64,000 nt of DNA from Ktedonosporobacter rubrisoli. GTDB lineage: Bacteria; Chloroflexota; Ktedonobacteria; Ktedonobacterales; Ktedonobacteraceae. The DNA lies in contig NZ_CP035758.1 of the NCBI RefSeq assembly GCF_004208415.1, forward strand, positions 6,572,001-6,636,000, given 5' to 3'. Shown piece after piece: positions 24,985 to 33,614 of this stretch (within the stretch, counting starts at the first letter, position 1; each line of letters begins with the position of its first letter). Under the pieces are notes generated by a model. It did no database searches, was not told the origin of the DNA, and worked only from the letters and a program-made list of their open reading frames with translations. The position numbers and the translations under genes were made by a program.

Positions 24985-25446
24985 TCAGCTAAGAACAACG
25001 TACTCCTTGTCAAAACGCCAGTCAGCAATAGCCTCCAGCTCAACATAGAGGTGGGGGTGAAGCGGATCAATATGTTTTAGCAAATGGATGTCAACGACCC
25101 TGTTGTCATTCAATCCCAGACTTTCGCAGAGTGCATCCTGCGTGATCTTGAGACCACCATCCAGGTCTCGTTTGAGGGGTGTAGCAAAATAGAAATCCAG
25201 AAAGAGCGCCAGGTAGCTTTGCCGAAAATGCTCACGTAGCGCGTCAGTGATCTTGCCCTGGCGCTCAAGCGCTTGCACGCTGGCCCGCACCTGTTGCTTG
25301 AAGCGACGAGCAACAAGCGTGCTAACACGGTGCCCATTGACAGTTGCATACTGTTCATTGATGCCCGGAGGAAGTGGAAGCGTTAGACGCAGCAGGTAAG
25401 ATGCTTGTCGAGGAGGCTCGTGCCAGCCTGTAGACTGCTCACACAT
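24985..25446 (-). CDS. RusA-like Holliday junction resolvase
   Basis: The 153-residue protein matches RusA: N-terminal LTLPLPPGINEQY, then KRDLDGGLKITQDAL and GLNDNRVVDI with acidic residues Asp94, Asp96, Asp104 and Asp114 and Lys100 in the places of the known metal and catalytic residues. RusA enzymes cut four-way DNA junctions and are often phage-derived, but no phage genes surround it. It starts at ATG 25446 with CAGGAG upstream and diverges from the zinc-ribbon gene at 25598; the 151-nt gap between them must hold both promoters. Confidence 0.87.
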   Translation of the reverse strand: MCEQSTGWHEPPRQASYLLRLTLPLPPGINEQYATVNGHRVSTLVARRFKQQVRASVQALERQGKITDALREHFRQSYLALFLDFYFATPLKRDLDGGLKITQDALCESLGLNDNRVVDIHLLKHIDPLHPHLYVELEAIADWRFDKEYVVLS

Positions 25447-25597
25447 GAATATCTCCTGATAGTACTTTTGGACATATAATATCGTGCGTATTGTATCATA
25501 TCAACATGTCTTATTTTGTGGATTACAAGCGTTGTCAAGCTGGGAAAAGAGTGATACACTGCCATAAAGCAAGGCCTGGCGAAAGTGAGGAGCAATA

Positions 25598-27475
25598 GTG
25601 ATTACGTGTAACCAATGTGGGAATCTAGTCCCAGCAGGAGCTGTGCAATGCCAGAAATGTGGCGAACCGCTCTCTAGCAAGGTTGAAAATGAAATGAGCC
25701 CGCGAATGGCAGCGCAGGGACAACCGGAGCTACCAGCCTGGCTAGAATCACTACGTGCGGGTGAACGACCGGCCGCACCCATGACTACGCCGGCTGACTT
25801 TTCCGCTGCCGGTCTGGTAGAAGAGGGAGCTTTACCAATCTGGATGCGCTCCGAGCGTAGAGAGTATAGCGATCATGGTATTTCGGCGCCGCAGCCGGCG
25901 CTTCGCTCCTCCGCTTTCCCCGGCCCTCGTACAGATGAAGAAAAAGTGCAATCTCAGGGCCTGAGCGCCAAATCATTAATAGATGAAAAATCTCTCCCTT
26001 CATGGATGCGGGAGAAGCAGCAGAAAGATACGCCGCAGGAAAGTATTAATGCTGCTAGCCTTATTGATCCCGAGGCTATGCCCGATTGGATGAGGGGCAT
26101 GCAGTCCACCCCTGCCGCGCAAAAATCGCCTCAGCCTGCTCCGGCGCCCGCGCCAGCGGCGCAACAGGAGGCTATGCCCGACTGGATGAAAAATATCCAG
26201 ACGCCGCCTCAGTCTCCAAAGCCAGAGCCAGCGGCGCCAGCGCAACAGGAGGCTATGCCCGACTGGATGAAAAATATCCAGGGGCCAGCTCAACCACAGA
26301 AAGCAGCGCAGGCCGCATCGGCACAACAGGAGGCCATGCCCGACTGGATGAAGGGCATGCAGCCCGCTCCCACGGTGCCAAAATCGCCTCAGCCTGCTCC
26401 GGCGGCGCAACAGGAGGCTATGCCGGATTGGATGAAGGGCATGCAACCTTCGGCTCAGGCGCAGAAAGCCGAGCAATCACCTGCCATGGAACAATCGGCA
26501 AACTCGTCACAAGGGCTAACTGCCCGTGACCTACTTGATGAGAAATCATTACCTACCTGGATGTCCCAGCAAGGCGGGCAAACTGGCGGATCAGCGGGCC
26601 AGAATACAACCGAAGGATCTGTTGGTCAGTCCTTAGCTGCCTCTTCCCTTCTGGATGTAAACGCCTTGCCACCTTGGCTACGCGAGAATAAACAAGAACC
26701 TAAAGGGAACGCCATGCCAGCTGCGCAGGCGCCCGCGCCACCACCCGCGCACTTCGAACAAGCTAAACAGGCCCAGGCCGTACCAGTAGCCGCTCCACGC
26801 AGCGCCTCTCCCGCGCATGCAGCCATAAATGGTGGGGGGGTCTCTGCAGCTTCTTTTATTGATATGAATGCGTTGCCTGATTGGCTACGTAGCGGGACCG
26901 GGCAGCCGCAAAGCCAGGGGGGAGCAGTTCAACAGCAGCCGGCCGAGATCCAAAAGCCGGTCTACAATCTCCCTGTGCCACCGCGTGTAGAAAATGTGCG
27001 CGTTCCGAGCCGTCCGCGTGGCGAGGTAAGCCCCAACGAAGGGAATGAAGCAGCGGCAAATGTCTTTGCCTCTATGTTAGGTGTTGCTTCGTCGGCACCT
27101 CACTTTCCAGAAGCGCCGCAGCATTCTTATGCTCCCATGCCACCGCAGAGCGAGCAAATGCCACCGCCGCCACCGCAGCAAATGGCCGGAAGGGTCCCGC
27201 CGGCAGGGCCATTAGCGGGTTCAGGGCCAATGCCAGGACCAGGAGCAGCCCCAGGCTATAACCCTGGAGGATATAATAGTAATTATCAAGCAGGTGGACA
27301 GGGTAACTATATGGCGAACATGCCACCTACCGCCGTCCCGCCATCACCCTCGAACGCATCTGCCATGCCACCAGTTCCCGGTGCTGGAACCGCGGGCTAT
27401 CCCGGTGAGCAAAGGGCAAATGGGAAACCTGCTAAACGCGGATTGTTCGAGGCCATCCGCGATTTATTCCGCTAG
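25598..27475 (+). CDS. Zinc-ribbon protein with repeated P-x-W-M/L motifs
   Basis: The 625-residue protein starts with a zinc ribbon (CNQCGNLV and CQKCGEPL) and is otherwise low-complexity, rich in Pro, Ala and Gln. It carries eleven copies of a short motif of the form A/S-L/M-P-x-W-M/L, as in ELPAWLESLR, SLPSWMREKQ, AMPDWMKNIQ (several) and ALPDWLRSG. Such evenly spaced motifs in a disordered chain look like repeated docking sites for one partner. The C-terminal 150 residues are Pro/Gly/Gln-rich and end in a basic helix (GKPAKRGLFEAIRDLFR). It starts with GTG at 25598. It is the first gene of a three-gene cluster with an ASKHA protein and a KOW-like protein. Function unknown. Confidence 0.85.
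   Translation: MITCNQCGNLVPAGAVQCQKCGEPLSSKVENEMSPRMAAQGQPELPAWLESLRAGERPAAPMTTPADFSAAGLVEEGALPIWMRSERREYSDHGISAPQPALRSSAFPGPRTDEEKVQSQGLSAKSLIDEKSLPSWMREKQQKDTPQESINAASLIDPEAMPDWMRGMQSTPAAQKSPQPAPAPAPAAQQEAMPDWMKNIQTPPQSPKPEPAAPAQQEAMPDWMKNIQGPAQPQKAAQAASAQQEAMPDWMKGMQPAPTVPKSPQPAPAAQQEAMPDWMKGMQPSAQAQKAEQSPAMEQSANSSQGLTARDLLDEKSLPTWMSQQGGQTGGSAGQNTTEGSVGQSLAASSLLDVNALPPWLRENKQEPKGNAMPAAQAPAPPPAHFEQAKQAQAVPVAAPRSASPAHAAINGGGVSAASFIDMNALPDWLRSGTGQPQSQGGAVQQQPAEIQKPVYNLPVPPRVENVRVPSRPRGEVSPNEGNEAAANVFASMLGVASSAPHFPEAPQHSYAPMPPQSEQMPPPPPQQMAGRVPPAGPLAGSGPMPGPGAAPGYNPGGYNSNYQAGGQGNYMANMPPTAVPPSPSNASAMPPVPGAGTAGYPGEQRANGKPAKRGLFEAIRDLFR
26071..26450 (+). repeat. Coding tandem repeats (AMPDWM units)
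   Basis: Five units contain GAGGCTATGCCCGA(C/T)TGGATGA and a variable Ala/Gln/Pro linker, spaced about 75-95 bp. The near-identity of the DNA shows recent duplication or gene conversion, and the number of units may vary between strains. Confidence 0.8.
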
Positions 27476-27498
27476 TAGCAGAGGAGATAGACCCGGAG

Positions 27499-29406
27499 AT
27501 GTATACACAACCCTATACAGAAGGAGGGCAGGCCCCCGGCCAGAATCATGCACCTGCGGCCGTAAATTCGTTGCTGGTTGCAGATTGCGGAGCCGTTTTT
27601 ACGAAGGTTTCGCTGTTTGGTCTTGTTGAGGGCCAATATCGTTTGATGGCGCGTGGGGAAGCGCCAACTACCGTAGCCCCCCCTCATGAGGATATTACTG
27701 TTGGTATTATCCAGGCGATTAATGTGATTGAGTTTATTACAGGTCGTCATTTTGTTTCAGATGGGCGTATCATCTCCCCTGAGCAGTCAGATGGCAACGG
27801 GGCTGATGTTTTCATTGCTACCATGAGTGCCGGTGGCCCTCTACGTTGCGTCGCTCTGGGAGCCGTTAGCGCTACACTAGAGGAACTGGCATCGCAAGCT
27901 ATCTCCGGGCTATATGCTGAAATGGAGGCCCTGCCGGCGCCTTCGTTCTCGGCCGCGAGCGCAAATATGCCGGCAGAAGTTGGCGCATCGGCAGGCTATG
28001 CCTCGCCGGGTGGAGCAAAGGGTCCCTGGGGACAAGAACGTATCGCCATGGAATGGGAACGTCACCTGGCCCGCCTGCGCGAGCTTCAGCCGCAGGCAGC
28101 TTTGATCGTTGGCCTGGCCGATGGTCCTGCCGGCCCCAATCCTTTGCAAGAAGCCTGCCAGCTCTTAATCAATGCTTCCCGCCAGCGCACCGAGCAGCAC
28201 GGCGCCAACGCCTCCGCCGGTGTACCTCCCCAGGATATCGCCACAGATCAGATCTCCGTTCTCTACGCCGGGGCCGCCCAGTACATTGAAGCCGTCAAGC
28301 GCATGTTGCAGGGCGTCGCTGAGGTTACCTATGTTGACACGCTAACAAGTCAGGCCCAGGTTGGCTCATTAAGCATAGCCCTTGGCGCTTTACACGAACA
28401 GGAAGTTATTCGCCATCTTCCCGGCTATGAGCGCCTTCAGTCATGGTCAAGGACCGCGCCCGTCGCCACGGCAACTTCGCTGAGCAGCCTTGTGCGCTTC
28501 CTGGCTCAGCATTATCGCATGAACGTCACAGCGATAGATGTTGGCGGCTCAACAACCTCTGTCATGCTAGCTGGCGAGAACGGCGAGTTTATCCCCTTAG
28601 TCCAGCCAGCTCTTGGCATCGGCCCCAACATCGGTAGCATTCTCCATCAGGCTGGCTTCCAGCGTATCGTACGCTGGCTCCCCTTTAGCGTCACCGAGGA
28701 AGAGGTGCGCCAGTTTGTCCTTAACCGCATGCTCCACCCCCACGTCATCCCGGTTAACGCGCGTGAGCTCCAGCTGAGCCAGGCCTTTGCGCGTGAAGCT
28801 ATCGCCCTCACGCTTGAGGAGGCTAAGAAGAAGCATGTAGAATGGCCAGAAAGCGATCTTATCCTCGCAACCGGGGGCATTCTTTCGCACGCGCCCAGGT
28901 ATGGCCAGGTGGCTATGATGCTACTGGATGCACTACAGCCACGCGGAGTTACTTCGATTGTTCTTGATCGCACCATGCTCATAGGGCAGCTTGGTGCTAT
29001 GGCTACGGTCGCCCCAATTACTGCGGTACAGGTAAATGAAAACGACGCTGTTACGCATAGACTCGGCACTTGTGTTATACCGTTTGGAGGCTTACAGCAC
29101 GGTCAACATGCTGTGCGGGTGGGGTTAGAATATAGTAATGGAAGACAGGTAACTATTGACGTAAAGGCTGGCTCCGTCGAGGTCATTCCATTGGGCCTTA
29201 ACGAGCAAGCCCTACTTACCCTGTTCCCCGCTCCAACTGTTGATGTCGGGCTGGGACCCGGCGAAAGGGCGCGGGCAGCCGAAGAGATCGACGGCGGGCT
29301 GGTAGGGTTGATTATTGACGCCAGGGGACGACCGCTTATGCTTCCCAGCGAGGAAGCTGAGCGCCATTCCAGTTTACGTCAATGGGCACAAGCTCTAGGA
29401 GCGTAA
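27499..29406 (+). CDS. ASKHA-fold protein related to MutL (glutamate mutase L family)
   Basis: The 635-residue protein has two nucleotide-binding motifs of the actin/Hsp70/sugar-kinase fold: LLVADCGAVFTKVSLFG near residue 25 and VTAIDVGGSTTSVMLAG near residue 345, with GLADGPAGPN and ILATGGILSHAP in between and after. It matches the MutL family, named from the chaperone-like partner of glutamate mutase, but no mutase subunit is nearby. Here it lies 23 nt behind the P-x-W protein, with a GAGGAG ribosome-binding site, and 15 nt ahead of the KOW-like gene. It probably binds ATP and drives assembly of a complex with these neighbours (inferred). Confidence 0.85.
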   Translation: MYTQPYTEGGQAPGQNHAPAAVNSLLVADCGAVFTKVSLFGLVEGQYRLMARGEAPTTVAPPHEDITVGIIQAINVIEFITGRHFVSDGRIISPEQSDGNGADVFIATMSAGGPLRCVALGAVSATLEELASQAISGLYAEMEALPAPSFSAASANMPAEVGASAGYASPGGAKGPWGQERIAMEWERHLARLRELQPQAALIVGLADGPAGPNPLQEACQLLINASRQRTEQHGANASAGVPPQDIATDQISVLYAGAAQYIEAVKRMLQGVAEVTYVDTLTSQAQVGSLSIALGALHEQEVIRHLPGYERLQSWSRTAPVATATSLSSLVRFLAQHYRMNVTAIDVGGSTTSVMLAGENGEFIPLVQPALGIGPNIGSILHQAGFQRIVRWLPFSVTEEEVRQFVLNRMLHPHVIPVNARELQLSQAFAREAIALTLEEAKKKHVEWPESDLILATGGILSHAPRYGQVAMMLLDALQPRGVTSIVLDRTMLIGQLGAMATVAPITAVQVNENDAVTHRLGTCVIPFGGLQHGQHAVRVGLEYSNGRQVTIDVKAGSVEVIPLGLNEQALLTLFPAPTVDVGLGPGERARAAEEIDGGLVGLIIDARGRPLMLPSEEAERHSSLRQWAQALGA

Positions 29407-29421
29407 AGGGAGGCTTCGGCC

Positions 29422-30423
29422 ATGACCTATCCACTTGGTTGGTCTCTCCTTACTCAGACTGTGGTGAGGAGGGAGCGTTGGCCCGGTGGAAATACAGCAA
29501 AAGCTATTCCACTGGTTCATCCTGGTCAGGAAGTCTCTCCTGATCAGCCGGTGCTCCGTTTAGAACATGCTGGGAGCATTTCGTCTATGCAGACGTTACC
29601 CCATCTCTCGCTGTCGGCGGCACCGGATAAAACAGGGCAGGGAAGCAGTAATAATGGAACAGGCGGGACTGAAACGATTCTGGCCGGCCTGTATGGTCGC
29701 GTTGTTGATATTACGCACCGCGGTGGCGTGATTATCGAGAGCCGGGCCTCCCTGCTTCAGGGAACGATAGGCGTAGGCAACCAGGTGGCTGGCGTTCTTA
29801 CTATGTGGCACGCCACTAGCTCTGGCCAGCTCCCGCGCTCGATTCCTCCGGGGGCTATTCTTGTCATTCCGGGGCCGCTCAATTTCGCTCTTCTGCACAT
29901 GGCTATGAACAGCGGCATTGCCGGCGTGATCGCCAGCAGTATCTCAACGCGCGATCTTGAAGGGTTCCTCCATACGGATCTTATCCGCTTGATCGATTGC
30001 AGCCATATCGAGCAGGCGCTGATTCCATTGCCACATCTGACGCTCTGCCTGACCGAGGGATTGGGCACGGTGGCAATGCCGACGCGCATCATGAACTTAT
30101 TGAGCCAGCATGAAGGCTCTATGGTTCTGCTCTCCGGCACAACCTCTGTGCGCGAAGGGATCTTTCCTGAGCTGATCATTTCCCTTCCCAGTCAGGAGAA
30201 TCAGCAGTCGTTCCAGCCAATTCAGCCCGATCCTACGCCGGTTCTCGGGGCTCAGGTGCGCATTTGCGGAGGAGAGAGAGAAGGGACTATAGGCATTATC
30301 GATTACCTCTTCACTTATGAGCAGGTTTTCTCTTCAGGTATTCGCGCCCGTGCCGCGCGCCTGCGCATGGAAGATGGTTCGGCCCTCATTGTACCTATTA
30401 CAGTTGTAGAGCGCATTGGTTAA
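29422..30423 (+). CDS. Unknown protein with KOW-like C-terminal domain
   Basis: The 333-residue protein is not in a family I can name. The N-terminus has a lipoyl/biotinyl-like hammerhead (AIPLVHPGQEVSPDQPVLRL). The middle (ILAGLYGRVVDITHRGGVII, then GAILVIPGPLNFALLHMA and GVIASSIS) resembles an alpha/beta domain. The C-terminal 60 residues (GAQVRICGGEREGTIGIID up to VVERIG) fit a KOW-type beta barrel. It ends the cluster and is followed by a strong bidirectional terminator. Confidence 0.8.
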   Translation: MTYPLGWSLLTQTVVRRERWPGGNTAKAIPLVHPGQEVSPDQPVLRLEHAGSISSMQTLPHLSLSAAPDKTGQGSSNNGTGGTETILAGLYGRVVDITHRGGVIIESRASLLQGTIGVGNQVAGVLTMWHATSSGQLPRSIPPGAILVIPGPLNFALLHMAMNSGIAGVIASSISTRDLEGFLHTDLIRLIDCSHIEQALIPLPHLTLCLTEGLGTVAMPTRIMNLLSQHEGSMVLLSGTTSVREGIFPELIISLPSQENQQSFQPIQPDPTPVLGAQVRICGGEREGTIGIIDYLFTYEQVFSSGIRARAARLRMEDGSALIVPITVVERIG

Positions 30424-30491
30424 AGTGCGGCAAGCAGCAGAGTGCAATTAACTCCCACTTACGTTACTCTGCTTGCTTGCTAACGGGTGAT

Positions 30492-30554
30492 TTATCCACA
30501 TATATAAAAAGTTATCCACAGATTCTGGCCTTTTATGTGGATAACTTTTTATAT
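30492..30554. terminator. Bidirectional terminator built of DnaA boxes
   Basis: Nineteen-base arms (30502-30520 and 30536-30554) pair perfectly around a 15-nt loop; the stem base is TATAAAAAG / CTTTTTATA, so each strand has a T-run after a GTTATCCACA / TGTGGATAAC hairpin. Each arm holds the DnaA box consensus TTATCCACA (30512-30520; reverse at 30536-30544) and a third copy is at 30492-30500. It sits between the ends of two convergent genes. As terminator the case is good; DnaA binding is suggested by the consensus. The rest of 30424-30683 shows only the hairpin at 30613-30661. Confidence 0.8.
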
Positions 30555-30612
30555 TTGATTGCCTCTATGCTATAAACGTACGCGTTCTATCGGGTAGCTT
30601 GCAGCTTCAACA

Positions 30613-30661
30613 AGGAAGCATACCCCGATCATGCGCTTATTCCGGCCGAGATATGCTTCCT
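30613..30661 (-). terminator. Hairpin downstream of gpmI
   Basis: AGGAAGCATA (30613-30622) pairs with TATGCTTCCT (30652-30661) around a 29-nt loop. On the minus strand it begins 22 nt after the gpmI stop codon. No T-tract follows. Confidence 0.45.
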
Positions 30662-30683
30662 GTTGCCTGTCAGCTCATGGTCA

Positions 30684-32267
30684 TCAGGGCAGAAGCAGAG
30701 AACGGCCCTGCATATCCTTCGGCTGAGCAATGCCCATAACGCGTAGCACGGTCGGAGCTACGTCGGCGAGAATGCCATCGGTGCGCAGGTGGGCTTGAGC
30801 CAGTTCTGGCACCACCAGGTAGAGCGGCACAGGATTGGTAGTATGGGCCGTGTAGGGCTTGCCAGTATCGTACTCGATAAGCTGCTCAGCATTGCCGTGA
30901 TCGGCAGTAATCAGCAGGCCGCCGCCCACCGAGAGGGTTGCATCAACCACACGCCCCACGCCCTTATCCACAGCCTCCACGGCTTTGATCGTCGCATCGA
31001 TGTCGCCAGTATGGCCCACCATATCCGCGTTGGCATAGTTCATAATCACAAGATCATAATCGCCGCTACGAATATGCTCGACTGCCGTATCTGTGATGCC
31101 GGCCGCGCTCATCTCTGGCTGCAGATCATAGGTGGGAACCTTTGGCGAGGGGACAAGGACGCGATCCTCGCCCCTAAAAGGTGTCTCACGGCGCCCATTG
31201 ATAAAGTAGGTCACGTGGGCATATTTCTCGGTCTCGGCCGTGTGGAACTGACGCATGCCCTGCTCCGAGATAACGCGCGCCAGCGGCATCTCGACCTCAT
31301 CGGCGCGGTAGGCTACCTCGGCATCCAGCCCAGACTCGTACTCGGTCATCATCACATAGGCAAGATCCTTCAGGCGTGGCCCGCGCTCGAACTTGCCCTC
31401 GGCCTGCGGCGGTAGCTCCTGCATCACAAAGGCTTTGGTAAGTTGGCGCGCACGATCGGGGCGGAAGTTGCAGTGTATGACGGCATCGCCAGCCTTTACC
31501 ACAGCTACCGGATGATTATCCTCCATGATAACCGTAGGCAAGATAAACTCGTCGGTGACATTTTTATCGTAGGATTGCTGGATGGCCTCCAGGGCAGAAC
31601 TAGCGCGCTGCCCCTCGGCCCGCGTCATAGCAAAATAGGTAAGGCCCGTGCGATCCCAGCGATTATCGCGGTCCATCGCATAGTAACGGCCGCTCACCGT
31701 CGCCACTCTAGCTGCATGCTCGCCACCGATCTCGCGAGCGCGCGCCTCCAGGCGGCGCATAAACTCAAGTCCGCCGGTAGGTGAGGCATCGCGCCCATCC
31801 GTGAACGAGTGAATATAGACACGCTCCACGCCATGCATCTGAGCGAGACGTAAGAGCGCCTCCAGGTGGGATTCATGGGCGTGTACGCCACCGTTGCCTA
31901 ATAATCCACAAATATGTAGTTGAGATTGGTGCTTTTTGACATGCTCAATGGCCTTGAGAAAGGCGGGGTTCTGAAAAAAGCTGCCATCGCGGATGGCTTC
32001 ACTGACGCGGGTATAATCTTGCAATACGCGCTTACCGGCGCCAATGTTCTGGTGCCCTACCTCAGAATTGCCCATCTGGCCCTCGGGTAAACCAACTGCT
32101 AAGCCAGAAGTCCTTACCGCCGTATGCGGCCAATCGTGCGCCAACTGATCGATATTGGGAGTCCGGGCCAAAGCTATCGCGTTGCCCTCCTGGCGTGGAT
32201 TAATCCCCCAACCATCCATAATAATCAGCACAAAAGGGCGTGGTCGCCCTGAATCTGTTACGCTCAT
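30684..32267 (-). CDS. gpmI: 2,3-bisphosphoglycerate-independent phosphoglycerate mutase
   Basis: The 527-residue enzyme interconverts 3- and 2-phosphoglycerate in glycolysis using Mn ions. It begins with the metal-binding IMDGWG (Asp18) and has the phosphorylated Ser68 in MGNSEVGHQNIGAG, then HSFTDGRDASPTGG, FRPDRARQLT and MNYANADMVGHTGD and the late ITADHGNAEQ, all family landmarks. The start is placed at ATG 32267 (MSVTDSGRPRP); earlier ATGs at 32291 and 32333 are possible but lack a good ribosome-binding site. It stands alone. Confidence 0.95.
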   Translation of the reverse strand: MSVTDSGRPRPFVLIIMDGWGINPRQEGNAIALARTPNIDQLAHDWPHTAVRTSGLAVGLPEGQMGNSEVGHQNIGAGKRVLQDYTRVSEAIRDGSFFQNPAFLKAIEHVKKHQSQLHICGLLGNGGVHAHESHLEALLRLAQMHGVERVYIHSFTDGRDASPTGGLEFMRRLEARAREIGGEHAARVATVSGRYYAMDRDNRWDRTGLTYFAMTRAEGQRASSALEAIQQSYDKNVTDEFILPTVIMEDNHPVAVVKAGDAVIHCNFRPDRARQLTKAFVMQELPPQAEGKFERGPRLKDLAYVMMTEYESGLDAEVAYRADEVEMPLARVISEQGMRQFHTAETEKYAHVTYFINGRRETPFRGEDRVLVPSPKVPTYDLQPEMSAAGITDTAVEHIRSGDYDLVIMNYANADMVGHTGDIDATIKAVEAVDKGVGRVVDATLSVGGGLLITADHGNAEQLIEYDTGKPYTAHTTNPVPLYLVVPELAQAHLRTDGILADVAPTVLRVMGIAQPKDMQGRSLLLP

Positions 32268-32561
32268 TTTCTCTAAAACTCCATAAGACATAATAAAAGG
32301 TGCCTGGCGTTTCCATTGTAGCATGCAGACCAAATGAAGGCGAGTAGCTCTTCAGTACAGCTGCGCCGTTTATGGCACCTGCGACCCGGGCTGATTACAT
32401 GTTGCTCTCGGGTCATGCAATTTTTGCTCCCCGCTATTGTCTATATCATAGGAGTCTAGCGCAACATGTACAATAGTTTGGGAAAGTTGTTGCGCGCTGC
32501 GTGCCGGGTATTATATGGTTGGTGATAGATTAGCCGACGCTCCCGCCCAGGCCTTATGCGC

Positions 32562-33077
32562 TTAGCCGCCGTGAATACTTATTTCTTTCTGGCGCGCATA
32601 TTGCCAGATTTCGCCAGGGCTTTTGAGCCCTCTGGCTCGCGCTTCCTGTACCCATTCACTCATCTCATATTTATTCTGGAACAGACGATTGCCACAAAAA
32701 ATATTGCACCTGGCAAACGGTTCAGGTGTCGTTTGCATGAGCTGCACGCGAGTTGCAATATGATAGATGTGTTTGGTATGCCACCAGGGAGCTGTTAGCC
32801 TGTAGCGCGCTTCACGGGTCCACGCTGGACAAGCGACGCTATAACGGTCACAGAGAAACTCAACTGAGGCGGCGCAAAAAGCTGCCCATTTACGAGTATG
32901 CTCTGTCTCCTCTACAGGCTGCATAAGTGGTTCGCATACAAGCTGCTCTCGTATATCTTTTGCATAACCATACCAGGCACTCCTAAAGTTTCCTAGCGCT
33001 ATCCATGGTTCCTCGCCGGCGCAAATCTGCTGATATGCACGCACGATTGTTTGAAGCTTGTCGTGTGGCCTTGTCAT
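32562..33077 (-). CDS. Hypothetical protein, 171 residues
   Basis: No family was recognised. The protein is soluble by composition, rich in Trp, Cys and Arg (PWWHTKHIYHIATR; Cys pairs near residues 81-95), and ends EIWQYARQKEISIHGG. The coding look is good: no low-complexity stretches and a sensible start at ATG 33077. A 294-nt gap separates it from gpmI upstream of the latter; that gap holds a 6-bp hairpin GACCCG/CGGGTC near 32385-32416 and nothing else. Role unknown. Confidence 0.6.
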   Translation of the reverse strand: MTRPHDKLQTIVRAYQQICAGEEPWIALGNFRSAWYGYAKDIREQLVCEPLMQPVEETEHTRKWAAFCAASVEFLCDRYSVACPAWTREARYRLTAPWWHTKHIYHIATRVQLMQTTPEPFARCNIFCGNRLFQNKYEMSEWVQEARARGLKSPGEIWQYARQKEISIHGG

Positions 33078-33135
33078 CTTACCAGATCTTACTTTCTGAT
33101 TTAAAAAATTAGTTCAGTTGCTTTATCTCCTTAGC

Positions 33136-33614
33136 TATTCTACCAGGGCGTGCCAGTTCTGGTTGTTACACTATCTAGCAGCGAAGAGGAGCTGGAAAAA
33201 GCCCTGGCTATTCTACTAGAAGCGAGATCTTTTTGGCATCTTCTGCGTTGTATTTTAAAGGAGGGCGCAGGATAACCAGGCCTCGCCTGATCGATCCTAC
33301 AATAGAGCGCATCGGTATTAGGCTAGTATATCGCCGATTTATTTCTCCAGAAATCGGCACAGCAAGGCATATATTTCCAGATGATCAACAAAGCCGGGTG
33401 CAACTAAAGCGCTTGCTTAAGCGTATATCAAGCACGAGAGCAATTTTATATTTGCGCAGCGAGCAGCATTGATTTGATTGCAGAAGTCTATTTGCGTATA
33501 TCCCATTATGGAGAGTCAACAGAGAGACGTGAGAAAGTAGTGCTTGTCTTAGCTGATATGCCTACATTAGATATGCGCTACTACTTGAAAAGATTTAAAG
33601 AAGGAAGGTTATGA
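33136..33614 (+). pseudogene. Possible decayed or frameshifted gene before the TPM gene
   Basis: Three protein-like stretches in two frames follow one another: 33136-33275 (including GVPVLVVTLSSSEEELEKAL), about 33233-33472 (RPRLIDPTIERIGIRLVYRR) and 33408-33614 (IDLIAEVYLRISHYGE up to RYYLKRFKEGRL). The first and last share a frame. The last stop codon overlaps the next ATG as ATGA (33611-33614), as for coupled genes. This could be a gene broken by two compensating indels, or chance. The segment 33078-33135 shows nothing. Confidence 0.35.

Noticed and set aside
24985..25446. Prophage remnant because of the RusA-like gene
   Set aside because: No other phage gene, integrase or att site was seen on either side.
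26071..26450. CRISPR array from the regular repeats
   Set aside because: The units are coding, keep the frame, and have variable-length linkers; no cas genes are present.
30492..30554. Chromosome or plasmid origin because of DnaA boxes
   Set aside because: No dnaA, dnaN or parAB genes in the window, no AT-rich unwinding region with repeats, and the boxes form a terminator between convergent genes.
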